DNA from: Selaginella moellendorffii
Lineage: Eukaryota > Streptophyta > Lycopodiopsida > Selaginellales > Selaginellaceae
NCBI RefSeq assembly: GCF_000143415.4
Contig: NW_003314276.1
Coordinates: forward strand, 941,165 to 1,005,164
DNA length: 64,000 nucleotides
Direction of reading: 5' to 3'
The notes beneath the pieces were generated by a model. That model was not told the origin of the DNA, searched no databases, and saw only the letters and a list, made by a program, of their open reading frames with translations. The position numbers and the translations under genes were made by a program. Below, piece by piece: positions 1-12,454 of this stretch; position 1 is the first letter of the stretch; every line of letters starts with the position of its first letter.

Positions 1-2834
1 TCCGGTTTGCGGAAGGTGGGCAAGTAGCCAGAAAGTTTGTGAATGATGTTCCAATAAAGATATCCAAGTGGAAAGAAAGAGTGGACTTGGTAGTGTTGAA
101 GATACCAGATTTTCAAATGGTGTTTGGTATGGACTTCTTCAACAAATTTATAAAAGGGATTTATGGTGCTGGACAAAGTCGTATCACATTGAAGTCAAAA
201 GGACGTCCCGATGTGTCCTTCTAGTTGCAAAAGCGTTCCTTAAAGGATTGGGATGGAAAGTTCCTGATTGCGAGGGCCGCTCAAAAAGCAGCTAAGAGGG
301 GATGTCGGACCTTTTGGGTTCAAGTGATGGAAGCTGAGAGTGTGGGTGACTCAGTTCGAATTGGCGACGGGGTTGATCCTATACCAAAGAAGATATTGGA
401 GTTGTTGGCACAGAATCAGGATATCTTCCCGAAGGATTTGCCACCAGGGGTACCCCCTAGCCATGAGGTTGATCATCGGATTGAGGTTACTCCGGGTTCT
501 AAACCACCTATGAAAGCTCTGTATCGATTGAACATTAAGGAGATGGCTGAACTCAAGAAGCAACTCACAGAGCTTCTTGACAAAGGTCATATCCGACCAA
601 GCAAGTCACCTTATGGAGCACCAATCCTTTTTGTTATGAAAAAGGATGGAACCATGAGGATGTGTATTGACTATCGGGCACTCAACAAGATCACGGTCAA
701 GAACAGTTATCCTTTGCCTCGCATTAATGACTTGTTTGACCAACTCTTAAAGGCTAAGTATTTTATGCGACTTGATTTGCGGTCCGGGTATCATCAAATA
801 CAGGTGGCGAATCAGGATGTGGAGAAGACAGCCTTTAAGACTCGGTATGGATCTTATGAGTTCCTTGTCATGCCGTTCGGGTTATGCAATGCTCTGGCAA
901 CGTTCAACACTATGATGGATAGAATATTCAGAGATTATTTGGATGCATTTGTCATCCTGTATATTGACGATGTTCTAATCTTTAGTGAAACGTTGGAGGA
1001 TCATTTGAAACACTTGGAGCTGGTGTTTCAAAAGTTGCGCGAACACAAACTGTATGCCAAGGAAAGTAAATGTGCTTTTGGTCAATTGCGCGTAAACTTT
1101 CTCGGACATATAGTTGGTGGTGGTGTGATTGAGGTCGATCCAAAGAAAGTGGAAGCGGTGAAGTCTTGGGAAGTCCCGACCACTGTATCAGATGTTCGTT
1201 CCTTTCTCGGTTTGGCGGGATACTATCGTAAGTTTGTCCACAATTTTGCAAGGATTGCTCTTCCATTAACTGAGTTGATGAAGAGTAGTATTCCGTTTCA
1301 TTGGACACTAGCTTGTCAGCGTGCTTTTGTACGGTTGAAGGAGATCTTGACTACGGTTCCTGTTCTTAGGATCCCAGATCTTGATAAACCCTTCGAAGTG
1401 CATTGTGATGCATCTGGATATGCTATTGGTGCCGTGTTGCAGCAAGATTGTGACAAAGCGGTTGGTGTTACGCTAAGGCGACATGGTTGTCCCGTTGCGT
1501 TCTACTCTAAGAAATTGGATGAAACTCAACAAAAATGGCCAACGCATGAGAAAGAGATGTTTGCTATAGTGTCGGCCCTGGAACACTGGAGACACTACTT
1601 GGGTGGACACACTAAGGTTTATACAGATAGTAACACACTGAGCTACTTTGCTACGCAGCCTAAGCTTACGCCGAAGCAAGCTTGTTGGCAAGAGAAGCTA
1701 GCTAGATATGATATTGAAATCATATATAAACTTGGTAAAGACAATATTGTTCCGGATGCATTAAGTCGTCAAGCTCAATTCTGGGCAATATCGGCTATCA
1801 GTTCGGATTGGTTGGAGGACGTTCGGGCTTCATATGGAAGTAATCCATTGGCGAAGGCAATCTTATGCCATGCGGGGTTGTTGAAGCAGAACCCTAGTAG
1901 CGAAGCAGCAAAAGTTGCTAGTCGCACTAATGCGAAGCTTCACTTCTCAGTTCGGGATGGGCTTATATTCTATAAGCAAGAAAGATTGTATCTTCCCTCT
2001 AAGGATCTTCAGCAATTATTTTTGCGGGAACATCATGATGTTCCGGCAGTGGGACATGGTGGGAAGCGCAAGACTCTAGCTTCATTGAAAAAGTGATTTT
2101 TCTGGTCTGGTATGGAAGGTGATGTAGCGGATTATATCCGTTCCTACCCTATATGCCAGCAGTGTAAGCGTAGAACTGAGAAGCAAGCTGGGAAGTTGCA
2201 GTGCATTCCAGCACCGGCATGGCCATTTCAGAGTGTGACACTTGATTTCATCACTTGCTTGCCGAAGTCTAAGGGTTATGATACTTTGATGGTGGTTGTG
2301 GATTGGTTGTCGAAGATTGCACACTTCATTCCAACTGTGGGAACAGTGAATGCGAAACAAGCAGCAAAGCTCTTTTTCCATGAAGTAGTGCGAGTTCGTG
2401 GTCTTCCTGAAAAGATGATCTCGGATAGAGATTCGAGGTTTACGGGGAAGTTTTGGGGCACACTGTTCTAGCTGTTTGGTACCAAGTTGAAGTTTAGTAC
2501 GGCTTATCATCCTCAGACTGATGGGCAGACCGAACGCGTGAATGCTCAAGTTGAGGATTATCTGCGGTACTATGTCGCGGCGGACCAACGTGACTGGGTT
2601 GAGCATTTGGATATAGCAGAAATCTGTTATAACAACACATTTCACAGCGCTATAGGCTGTTCTCCATGGGAGATGCTGCAAGGGAATACCCAACTTGTGA
2701 ATCAACTTGGGAGCCTCTTAGTAATCTTACCTATGCTCGTTAGCTTGTCACGGAGTATGAGAATAGTAATAAAACTTAGCTTTTGTAAATCTTGTAATAA
2801 ATCTTGCAAATCAATAAGTAATCTATTTTTATAA
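1..2834 (+). mobile_element. Ty3/gypsy retrotransposon pol, decayed, left end cut by window
   Basis: One reading frame runs through a protease-like remnant (39-224), reverse transcriptase and RNase H (225-2096) and integrase (2112-2834). It is broken only by in-frame stops at 222-224, 2094-2096 and 2469-2471. The RT shows the palm motif YIDD and the VMPFGL block; RNase H starts near the HCDASG motif; the integrase has an HHCC zinc region (CQQC) and the core residues of SDRDSRF and TDGQTERVN. After about residue TQLVNQLG the protein departs from normal integrase sequence, so the C-terminal end is lost or replaced. The order PR-RT-RH-IN is that of Ty3/gypsy (Metaviridae), most like plant chromoviruses. 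It cannot act autonomously as it stands. Gag and the 5' LTR lie outside the window. Confidence 0.93.
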
Positions 2835-3211
2835 ATCAACGTATCGTTTCTCTCATTCATTAGTACTTGGGTCAGTTTTGGCAGGCTGACTTCAGCACTT
2901 CGGTGCATGGGTCCAATCCATAACCATGGGGATAACTATTATAGACTGATCACAAGTCCCCGCCTCTCTCTCGATGCCTCATTTTTTAAAAGGGGCGTGG
3001 TCGTGTAAACAACTTAATCTGCCAGTTTATAGTAGTTGTCTAAATCTTCCCGACGGGGTTGATTTCTTGCTCAGGGGCAGTTGGGCCTCTGGCCTGCTCC
3101 CTATGTCCCTGCGGGCAGGGATGTATCATTCCTTTGTAAGCCGAGTGGTACTCGGAGTAGCAAGGGTGGCTAACTCTGTTAGTTATTTCCTTGTTGGTGA
3201 CGGCCGGAGGG
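2835..3211 (+). other. Non-coding spacer between decayed pol and long LTR
   Basis: No gene is supported here. The AT-rich start (about 2760-2860) looks like the end of another inserted repeat, because the integrase frame is lost there. The last bases before 3212 are a weak purine-rich stretch (CGGCCGGAGGG) that may be the polypurine tract of the following LTR. Confidence 0.4.
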
Positions 3212-5116
3212 TGTTGTGAGACACAAAATCCCTAGGCCCCAAAGTGGAGCCGGAAAGGGTGCCACGTGGTAGTGGCCGAAGCGAAAGCCAAACGAGTGTA
3301 ACACGTTTGGACTAAAAGCTCTGACTTGGAAGGTCGAGAGCGGGAGTGGAACTCCCAACAAAGTGCTCAAGGAGCGAGCAATAAGCAAGGCTCCAAAAGG
3401 GGACCCGAAAAGGACCAACACATGACACATGGAAGTGTCCGAGATGGAGTCCGAGGCAGACCCGAGTTGGAGTCCGAGATGGAGTCCGAGATGGAGTCCA
3501 ATATGGAGTCCGAGATGGACCCGAAGTGGAGTCCGATATGGAGTCCGAGATGGAGTCCGAGATGGACCCGAAGTGGAGTCCGATATGGAGTCCGAGATGG
3601 AGTCCAAGATGGAGTCCGATATGGAGTCTAAGATGGACCCGAAGTGGAGTCCGATATGGAGTCCGAGATGGAGTCCGAGATGGAGTCCGATATGGAGTCC
3701 GATATGGAGTCTAAGATGGACCCGAAGTGGAGTCCGATATGGAGTCCGAGATGGAGTCCGATATGGAGTCCGAGATGGACCCGAAGTGGAGTCCGAGATG
3801 GAGTCCGAGATGGAGTCCGATATGGAGTCCGAGATGGACCGAGATGGAGTCCGAGATGGAGTCCGAGAAGGACCCGAGATGGAGTCCGAGATGGACCCGA
3901 GATGGAGTCCGAGATGGACCCGAGGTGGAGTCCGAGATGGAGTCCGAGATGGACCCAAGGTGGAGTCCAAGATGGAGTCCGAGATGGAACCGAGACCGGG
4001 ACCGAGACCGAGACCGAGACCGAGTCCGAATCCGGGACCAAGACCGAGTCGGGGTCCGAGTCCGAGTCCGAGTCCGAGTCCAAATACTAATACAGGCAGT
4101 TGGGTGAAAGCCCAAAGCGATCGTCCCTCAGGGGGGACGGGGGGGGGGGGGCTGCGGGGGGTTCCAAAAGTATAGTAGGGAGAGTGTGGGGGTTAGAGCC
4201 CAGTGGAGCCAGTTTGGCCAGGAAAGGCTAGTTTGGACTAGGAAGGCCAGACCTAGTGTTGGGTGATGAGCTGACCACTGGGAAGTCCAAGACTAGAGTG
4301 AACACGGACCGACAAGCGGGGTAGCTTGGTGAGGTGTTCAAGAGCCGGCTCTAGTTCCCCCGGGAGATCGACTGGCCGATGCTCCCAGTCCAAGTGTGGG
4401 TGGCACTACCTACTTGGATACCCGGTGTGGCTCAACGGAACCTCGCTCTAAGCCCATAGCTAGAGCACCCAAGGGCGGAAGGCGGGGAGAGTACCCAGGT
4501 GGCTCGCGTAAGACCACGGTGTTCCGAAATGTTGTCCGAAAGGCCCAGACTGTGGAAAGGAAGAGGAGCAGTCCTCTGGGGCAGTGACCAAGGACGCAGT
4601 CGTGTGGTGAGGAAGTCCCAGAGGGCCGTGGGACTTAGGGATCGGGCCTGTGCGCCTCGATCCAGTGGCAGTGTTGGCAAACATGGCCAAGGGCAGAAAG
4701 GGACTTAGTGGGGACTGACAGAGGGATATTGGGGAAGGCTATTCCCCTTGTCAGTGGGCATCCTAAGGATGCTAAGGAGTGGATCTGAGATGACCACTCA
4801 CTGATGGTTTGCCTAGTCTTGGAGAGCCAAGACTGTGATGCAAGTGGTATTGGACTACCAGTGTGGCAAAGGTGATTGGGCATGGCCTTAGCGTAACAAG
4901 CTGCCATGTCGGTGGTACCTTTGAGTGTCGGTCATGGGATCGGACACGTGGAGCACTTGGACCAAGTGCAAATGTTGAGTGGCATGGATGCCATTCTCGG
5001 GGCTAGCAAGTCCCAAGTCCTGAATTGGACTTATGGAGGTTGTGAATGAGACTCCTCCAAGTGGTCGAAGGTGTGGTTAAGTGACTAAAGTAGAATGGAA
5101 AATTTAGTCGCTTACA
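3212..5116 (+). repeat. Long LTR (family A), copy 1
   Basis: The segment starts TGTTGTGAGACAC and ends TTACA, so it has the TG...CA ends of an LTR. It matches a diverged segment at 15250-16714 along its whole length, and both copies stop at the same TTACA end. Just after the end, GGTGTCTGAG resembles a degraded initiator-methionine tRNA primer site (TGGTATCAGAG). It lies downstream of a gypsy pol on the same strand, and copy 2 has the same arrangement, so this is probably the LTR of that element family. At about 1.9 kb it is long because of the embedded tandem array. It shares the motif GGTGAAAGCCCAAAG, a poly-G run and TATAGTAGGGA with LTR family B. Confidence 0.7.
3432..4080 (+). repeat. 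12-bp tandem repeat array inside LTR A
   Basis: About 650 bp of near-perfect 12-mers with consensus GATGGAGTCCGA. Common variants are GATGGACCCGAA and GTGGAGTCCGAT. The last 100 bp decay to 6-mers of the type GAGACC and GAGTCC. The unit is a multiple of three and free of stops in several frames, so long spurious open frames appear on both strands. The copy at 15478-15660 keeps only a short, degraded array, so array length varies between copies. Confidence 0.95.
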
Positions 5117-5293
5117 GGTGTCTGAGTCTTAACATCTTTAGACGTAGAGGAGAGGTCATTCCATAACTCATTTAAGTCGGTGTGTTTCCCATATAGTGTG
5201 CTTTCCGTTAACTTTCGGAGTTGTTTCCTTGACGGTTTGTTAGACTAGGGTATGCATCAACGAGGACGTCGATCTTCCCCAAGGGGGGGAGAG
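5117..5293 (+). mobile_element. 3' end of a gypsy internal region with polypurine tract
   Basis: This short segment ends in CTTCCCCAAGGGGGGGAGAG directly before the TG start of the next LTR. That layout is the usual chromovirus polypurine tract at the internal/3' LTR junction. It suggests that the rest of this element was lost or replaced by LTR A. Confidence 0.55.
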
Positions 5294-5945
5294 TGTCGCG
5301 AATGTGACTTTGGGTATCGAAAGATACTTGTCAACCGGTCCTTATGGACACTCTTTCCTTACTGCCATGACGGCAGGAGATCGGTACAGTTGGATCCCTT
5401 TAGTAGCCCCTCTTGTGCTAGTGGAGTTAACTGGGCATTTCGAGTGTACTTAGACCGGACGAGCATAAGGATGGAATTCCTACGTGCTATTAGTTAAGCA
5501 TACTTAGCCCGGTAAGGAGTTCCCGTCTCGTTATGTCTTGCACTGGCTAGTGACAAGAACCCTCGCATATTGAGATTAGTCCCTCAATATCGTCAAATGA
5601 TAGCTTACCGTGTCTGCCAAACACCCTCGCTATCATTGCCTTTGTGTTAGTCTCATTTCGGTCCCAAATGCTATTTATGGAAAGTGTCTAGATTTACTCA
5701 TTTGGCATATCTACGGAATGTAGAGGTCGGCCTGAACACAATGGTGTTCATCCCGTGTCCAAATTCGCAATCTAGCGCCATTCCATATTTAGTAAGTTTC
5801 GAGCTTGTCCCAGAGACTAACTCCTGGTACTAAGGGAGGCTTGGGGTGAAAGCCCAAAGTGTGTGTTCCTCAAGAGGGGGGGGGGGGGGGGGGGGTGCTG
5901 TGGGGGGTTCCAAATGTATAGTAGGGATAGTGGTTGGAATGCATG
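5294..5945 (+). repeat. LTR family B, copy 1
   Basis: Starts TGTCGCGAATGTGAC immediately after a polypurine tract and matches 7572-8225 over about 650 bp. A poly-G run lies near its end (about 5876-5895), flanked by GGTGAAAGCCCAAAG and TATAGTAGGGATAG. The exact 3' boundary is unclear because the two copies diverge after AGTGG. Confidence 0.65.
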
Positions 5946-7571
5946 TCTAACCACCTAAGATATTAGTTTGGCTCCCACTAGGCTGTGTTGCTCCTTGTTC
6001 TGCGTCCGGCTTGGGTCTAAGCCCAAGCTCCACGCTGCTGTGTAGTCAGTGGAGTACCCTCCTCCTCGCGTTAGGCCACCGGTATGCCAAAATTGTGCTA
6101 GACTCCATCTGACACCATTTTGCGTGCAGGTGCTGGATACAAGGAGCTGGTGCTCGTGGGATTGTACCAGACCCTCATTTCGTAGCGCAAAGGGCTTGGA
6201 GTTCGGCTCCAAATTCAGGTGCGCTACACATGTGAGCCACAAGTATAACATAACCCCATGCACTCTTCATTTTTTTCCTTGGATTCCTTTGACTCATTTT
6301 TGTTTCACTGTGCTAGATTCTCTCACCGCTTGTGGCTGCAATGCACATCTATGCCGATAACAATTGGCAATCTTTATCTTGTCGTAGTGGATGCTGTGGC
6401 AGTTGGTCCAAAGTCATTGGTGGCATATCGTCTACGACACCCTTGGTCCCCCAACCATTCACCACAACCCTTGTTACCAAGTGGATTGCAATCCCAAAGA
6501 CCTAACATTTACACTTGTATGGCTGGAAAAGAGAGCCATTAGTGAAGGTGACGAAACTTGATGGCAATAGACCTCAGAATGTCTCATATGGGGTGGCTTA
6601 TACTCTAGCATTTCTTTCGAACCCGGTACAACCCAACATGTGATTCTACTACTCCAAACCTCAGGAATCCATCCATGACCAACCCAGGAGCATTTGTGTG
6701 GCATGCAAGGCAATCCAATGGTGATGAGGCCCATGTCAAGTTTGCAAAATTTGGCCTCAACTTTATTTGGCTTTGCTACTGGCCTCCTCAAGCATCATGG
6801 GGAGCTATAGCAAACAAGGCCAATGGCAACCAGGCAACTATAATCTGCCTATATAATGTTATAGAGCATCTTACTAACAAACATTGGCTAAGTTATCAAA
6901 AGCAAGCCCAAGCACTCGAGGAAAAGGATGTTTGCAAATATAAGTCATTATCTTCTTTAAGTCCACTCCTCACAAATATATGTTGTGGTCCTTGCAATTG
7001 TAGCTACTATAAATGCCTTGACTGCAGATGGTGATCCCTTGAGGATAGCCATTTCTCCCAAGGCCAACTGTGCAAGAACCAAACCAAGATAAGAATAATG
7101 AAGAAAAAGACTCTGCAGATGAAGAAGACATTCTTTCATTGCCAAAAGAAACTCTCCCCACACAGGACAATACACACATTACAAAAATGAAGAACAAGGT
7201 GATGGTGGGGATGAACTATGCCAAGGTCTCTAGAGACATCCTTGTCACCAGAGGTAGTGGCTCTAGGTTATACAGTTGGTAAGAAGTATCAACACAAATG
7301 AATATTGCTTTCATTGCCTCCACCCCCCTTTCTAGAGGGAAGTAACTCCATTCTTTTTACTCTTATAGAGTTGCTTGACAACTTTACTATAGTAGAGTAA
7401 GATAATTGAAAATTGTGCCATTTGAAATTGAACTAATGTTTACATGTAGATTGCTAGAGTGTCAACAACAATGGATTGATGCCACTAATGCATTTAATTA
7501 AGCTATTCAGCTAACCACTCAAGATAATGCCAACTTTATCATGCTGTAATATAAAGAGGTTTCTGCCTTAG
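5946..7571. other. Unassigned DNA between two family B LTRs
   Basis: No gene is recognised. The longest open stretch (6675-7034, plus strand, 119 codons) has no motif I know. A stretch rich in acidic and lysine codons lies at 7070-7282. Because it lies between two family B LTRs in the same orientation, this could be the internal region of a non-autonomous element, but no primer site or polypurine tract was found at its ends. Confidence 0.35.
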
Positions 7572-8225
7572 TGTTGTGAATGTAACTTTGGGTATTGAAA
7601 GTTACCTGTCAGTTAGTCCTTTCGGATATTCGTTCCTTACTACCACAACAGTAGGAAGTTGGTATTGTTAGACCCTTTATCAGTCCCTCTTGTTCAAATA
7701 TTAGTAAATTGGACTTTGCATCTATACTTGGCTAGACAAGCATAAGGAAGGAATTCCTAAGTGTCTATTAAGCCAAGCATACTTGGCCCGGCTTGTTAGT
7801 TCTCTTTTGTTTTGTCTTGCACTGGCTTGACAAGAACCGTCACGTATTGAGACTAGTCCCTCAATATTGCTGGATGATAGATTACCGTATCTGGCAAACA
7901 CCTTCACTATCATGCCCTTTGTGTTAGTCTCATTCCGATCCTAAATGCTATTTATGGAAAGTGTCTAGATTTGCTCATTTAGTATATCTATAGAATGTAG
8001 ATATTGTCCTGAACACAATGGTGTTCATCCCGTGTCCAAATTCACAATCTAAGGACATTCAATTTAATATTTAATAAGTTTCAAGCTGGTCCCAAAGACT
8101 AACTCTCGATACTAATGGTGGCTAAGGGTGAAAGCCCAAAGTGTGTGTTCCTCGGGGGGGGAGGGGAGGGGGGGGGATATAGGGATAGTCCAAATGTATA
8201 GTAAGGATAGTGGGTAGGTTGGAGG
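7572..8225 (+). repeat. LTR family B, copy 2
   Basis: Starts TGTTGTGAATGTAAC and follows copy 1 (5294-5945) block by block, including the poly-G run (about 8153-8176) and the TATAGTAAGGATAG end block. It carries many G-to-A and C-to-T changes relative to copy 1. Confidence 0.65.
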
Positions 8226-9931
8226 AGCTTTGGTGTGGGAAGAAGCCATAATAGATGTAGGCAGGCCACATGCAAAAGCCATTAAGGAGGATATTCACCA
8301 GATTCCAAGATAGAGAAGGAGCTACATATTAGCATCCTAGGATGCTAGTGCATTCTAAGACATTGCAACAAGAAAAGTGGGACTTGGTAAATTAAGTTTA
8401 AAGCATAAGTTTTATATGCTCTTCATTTCTATATGCACAGGCTGTCTTTGTGGGTTGGTTACTATTCCAAGCGTTTGAATGTAATGCATAAGTATCTTGC
8501 AGATGTACAATTGCAACATTGGTAATGCAGCCGGAGAGGTTTTGGACAAGAATGACTTATGATTTGCCTAAAGAGGACTATATAAGATGGACCTCAATGC
8601 ATGTACACCACATATCTAGAATGCATTCAACCAATTGTGAGATGTATCAGGCCTAAAGGAGGAGGGCAATTGGTGCAAGTCTGTGGATTCTATCCTAGAA
8701 AAACCAACAATTATTGACTACAATGCAATGCTTGAGTTTAGACTCACCAAACTTGGTGAAGGTTATGAGCAAGTTGTGGAGGCATGCATGGTTATAGTGG
8801 TCTAGCATTACCTATTCATTAAACCAAATATAGTGGGAGACTTACTCCGAGATAGCTTCCAACACTCAATGCATATGGAAGCTCATTAAAGGCTTTATAA
8901 GAGTCCAGCATTGCTAAGTGGGCTTTCACTCATTAGGACAGATGCTTTGTTACAAGTCTTCTGAGTAAGGACAATCATTCCTTTTATAGTATTCATCAAT
9001 TACCTGGTCTTTGATTAGGATTTTGGAGAGAACTTCCACAGCTAGATTGTGGACATCATCTGAGGTAATTATTTACTTTCATAAACAACTAAAAATCTTG
9101 TATGTTTAAGCATTTTATAGATATAAGCCCAAGAGAGTTATCCAAGTTCCATCACTTCATAGTTGATTCACTAGAGTTCCAACTAAGAAAGCTTATTTGG
9201 AAAGGGAAGGAAACTTCTCGTATGCATGGGAGAACCTGGGAAATTGAGCATACAATGTACCTTGTCTCTCAACTTAATGTACCTATCAATGGAGTGGACT
9301 AAACACAAGATCCATTAAGCACTTCAGAATCCAAAAAGATTGTATGGATTGGGTTGATGTTGTGAAAGTACTGTAATCTAGACACTTTCATAATAAAAAT
9401 AGATAATTGTTTTGAAAATATATATTTCTTTGACACTTTGAAAGATTCAACTTAATTCATTAACAAAGCTAAAAGTGAGGATATTTAAAATATTCCACAA
9501 TTGCCCATTATAGGCACTTGTGGCCCTTGGTACCCTTCTAGCTTATGCTTGCCTGCCAAACATGTAGTGTGAGTGAAATATGCCATTGTAATTTACACCA
9601 TTTTAAATTGCACACCATAACACACTACCTCAAATGAATGTAATGGTTGGCCAGACCTTGCAAAAGAAGATGATGGGCACGGTATGGAAGCTTGACAAGC
9701 ACCAAGTTGCTTACAAGTGGATCTCTGATGCAAAAAGAAGAAAAAAAACAAAGAAAATTTGTAAGTTACCACATGGTAAACCATAATTGGCTAAGCAATA
9801 TATTACTTATTTCTGTTTTTGTTTTTTTTCAGAGTAGTCCATTATGGTATGAATTACAAAGCAATGTAATAGAACCCAGAGCGCAGGGGTGCCACTAATC
9901 CAAAGATTGATAGCTTTGGTGATTCGGACAC
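8226..9931. other. AT-rich intergenic DNA, no gene seen
   Basis: Open stretches are short and without known motifs. The 3' flank of the ACR3 gene begins at its right edge. Confidence 0.5.
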
Positions 9932-11387
9932 TCAGGTCCTCTGCCATGAGAATTTGGATTTGCCCCAGAGCATCACGTAGACCAGCGCCAGCAAAATGGG
10001 AACTTCCAGGAGAGGTCCCATGGTCGCAGCCAGTGCCTCGGATGAGTCTATGCCAAAGACTCCCACAGCCACTGCGATGGCGAGCTCGAAATTGTTGCTC
10101 GACGCCGTGAACGCCTGCGTGACCGACTGCTCATACGACACCTTCATCAGCAGGCACAGCCCCACGGTCGCGGCAAACACGATTCCAAAGTAAATCGCCA
10201 GCGGCACCGCCACCCTCGCCACCTTGTCCAGATTCCCCACAATGTGGTGCGCCTGGAGAGAGAACATGACGAAGATGGTGTAGAGCAAACCCAGCAGCGC
10301 GAAGGGCCCGATGATTGGCAGGAACTTAGTCTCATACCACCGCTTCCCCAGGCTGGAGCACAAAACTGCTCGCGTGATCATCCCTGCCGCCAGTGGAGCT
10401 CCCAGGAACAGAAGCACACTCTTGGCGACTTCCCACATCCCAACGTGAATCCCAGTGTCCCGCGAGAGGACCTCGAGGAAGAAGAGCGAGAGTGGTCCAT
10501 AGAGGATGATCTGGAGCAGCGAGTTGAAAGCTACGAGGATGGCACAGAGCTCCGGATCACCCTTTGCGAGATCGTTCCACACCAGAACCATGGCTATGCA
10601 GCGAGCGATCCCGACGAGTATGACACCTCTCCTGTATCCTGGCAAGTCTGGAAGCGTCGCCCAGGCGAGGCCTGTCATGAGCGCCGGGCATAGCAGCCAG
10701 TTGAGGAGGAAACTCAGCGCCAGGCTCTTGACCAGAGCGCCCCCGGCAAGCATCTTTCCCAGGAGCTCGTAGCGGACCTTGCACAGGACTGGATACATCA
10801 TCACCCACAGGCCAACCGCGATTGGGAGCGAGACGGAGGCGATGGTTGCGACTTGGAACGCATCTCTGACGCTCTTGACGTAGTATCCGACCAGAACAGC
10901 CGAGACCATCACGGCCAGGATCCAAACGAAGAGGTAGCGGTCCAGGAAAGAAAGCTTTGCATAGACCGCTTCTTCTTTCTCTGTGAGGAAACACAGGAAA
11001 GACGTCAAACTTCTATCAAGCAACACCGAGAGACGAAGACCCACAACTCAGTTCTTCGCCCAAATAATCATTCGCTTACCGGGTTTCTTCGAGATCTCAC
11101 AGGAGACTTTGTCTCCATTAGCGAGCACGATCCAAGTTTCTGGGCTCTCGGTCAGCACCTGAGCACGTGAAAGGAAAAGAATCAAAACAGTTGAGAATCG
11201 CACTTAGAAAAGAAAAGAAAACCTGTGGGTCGCATTTGCAATAGGCAGTGACGAGCCCTTTGGTCTCTTTCACGCCATGAGCAGGAACATCGCCAGTGGA
11301 TTCCTCGTCAGCGCTAGCAAATCGACATCGTAGGCCGGACGTTGCCAGTAGCGCGACAGCGGACCTGCAAATAACCTCTACCTCCAT
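9932..11387 (-). CDS. ACR3: Arsenite efflux transporter ACR3
   Basis: Exons on the minus strand are 11387-11223, 11158-11080 and 10980-9932. All junctions are GT-AG and phases agree, giving about 430 residues. The last 349 residues are the ACR3 (arsenical-resistance-3, BART superfamily) membrane carrier, with about ten hydrophobic segments starting near LSFLDRYLFVW. The conserved cysteine motif GIARCIAMV lies at about residue 209, and the late glutamate block NNFELAIA is present. Family members export or sequester arsenite across the plasma or vacuolar membrane. About 80 residues before the carrier (with a CKC motif) are not part of the usual domain and I do not recognise them. The start is uncertain: an alternative model adds an upstream exon (11655-11432) joined at 11364, also phase-consistent, for about 497 residues. 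Confidence 0.9.
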
Positions 11388-11431
11388 TTCAAACGACCTA
11401 ATCTGTGAGGAAGAAAATATCTCGAGCTTAC

Positions 11432-11655
11432 ATTGTGGTTTGGTCAACCAATCCTTCCGGATTTTCCTCCAAATCGTGCCAGGATTCGGGGCTTGCCAGG
11501 TACTCGTTCTCGTCGATCATCCCGGGGCGGCGAGGATGCACAAAAACACATTCTCGTTGGGTTTCTCTCCCATCTCCCGGACAAACAAAACAACGCGGCC
11601 CACATCGCTCCGATCCACCAGGCCGTGAGTGACGAAAGCGATAATCGTATTCCAT
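11432..11655 (-). other. Possible 5' coding exon of ACR3
   Basis: Read on the minus strand from an ATG at 11655, this segment is open to a GTAAGC donor after 11432. With an acceptor giving an exon start at 11364 it removes a 67-base intron and joins ACR3 in frame. Its second half (MIDENEYLASPESW and on) looks like real protein. Its first half is also open in another frame that looks equally protein-like (LVDRSDVGRVVLFVREMG). Either one frame is a shadow or there is a one-base error or frameshift near 11525. Confidence 0.4.
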
Positions 11656-11664
11656 TTCTGTCAC

Positions 11665-12450
11665 AAATCCATTTTAATCGCTACAACAGCAACATGGATG
11701 TTGTGTGTGACAATGCGACTGACTTTTCTTTTTCTTGCTTGCAGTCAGCGACTTGAACCACCTGATTTCGGCGACCATGAGCGGCGTCAAATGCTCTCTT
11801 TGATTCCCTTTTGGACTTCACGGTCCAGGGGTCAGCAGTATAGCACGCTGACCGCGCCAGAGCTCACTCAGCAGATGTAGGACAGTGCCCCCTGCAATGT
11901 TCTAATAATGAAAAACACGAATGAACGTATATAACGTTTATCATAATTTTTATTGATTATAATTATTAGTTCATTAATACTAATTATTATTATTATTGAG
12001 CTAGTTCATTGTTTCTTTCAGTCCTTCCTTGATTTGCAGTTCTTGCCTCAAATTGATTCAGCAGCTCTTAAGATTTTTATTATCAGCTGGTTCATTGTTT
12101 ATTTTGGTTCTTCCTAGGTTGGATCTCTCTAGCAAAGGCATTTTCAAACCCTACCACAATTCAGAGGACCTAGGTCTGGTATTGTTAATGTTAATGTTAT
12201 TTGATTGTTATTATCCATGGAATATGCCCTCTAACATTAAATTTGATGCACAAATGTTCTCAACCTTTATTTTGTTTCACACATAGTTAAGTTAACAAGT
12301 AATGATTAAAAACCTCTTCCTCCAAATGGAATAGTTTTTTATAATTTTCTTCATCATCCTCATATCGCAAATTTTGCAACTTCTTGGTATTCTACTTATT
12401 ATTATTGACTATTCTTCTTGCTCACCACAATGATGATTCAATATATGATG
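11665..12450. other. Intergenic DNA upstream of ACR3
   Basis: No gene is supported. The right part is AT-rich. The promoter of ACR3 should lie within the first few hundred bases. Confidence 0.4.
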
Positions 12451-12454
12451 TTTA

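Noticed and set aside
3179-4175. Long open frames on both strands (up to about 260 codons) across the 12-bp array
   Set aside because: They are a by-product of a stop-free repeat unit whose length is a multiple of three; there is no non-repeat coding flank.
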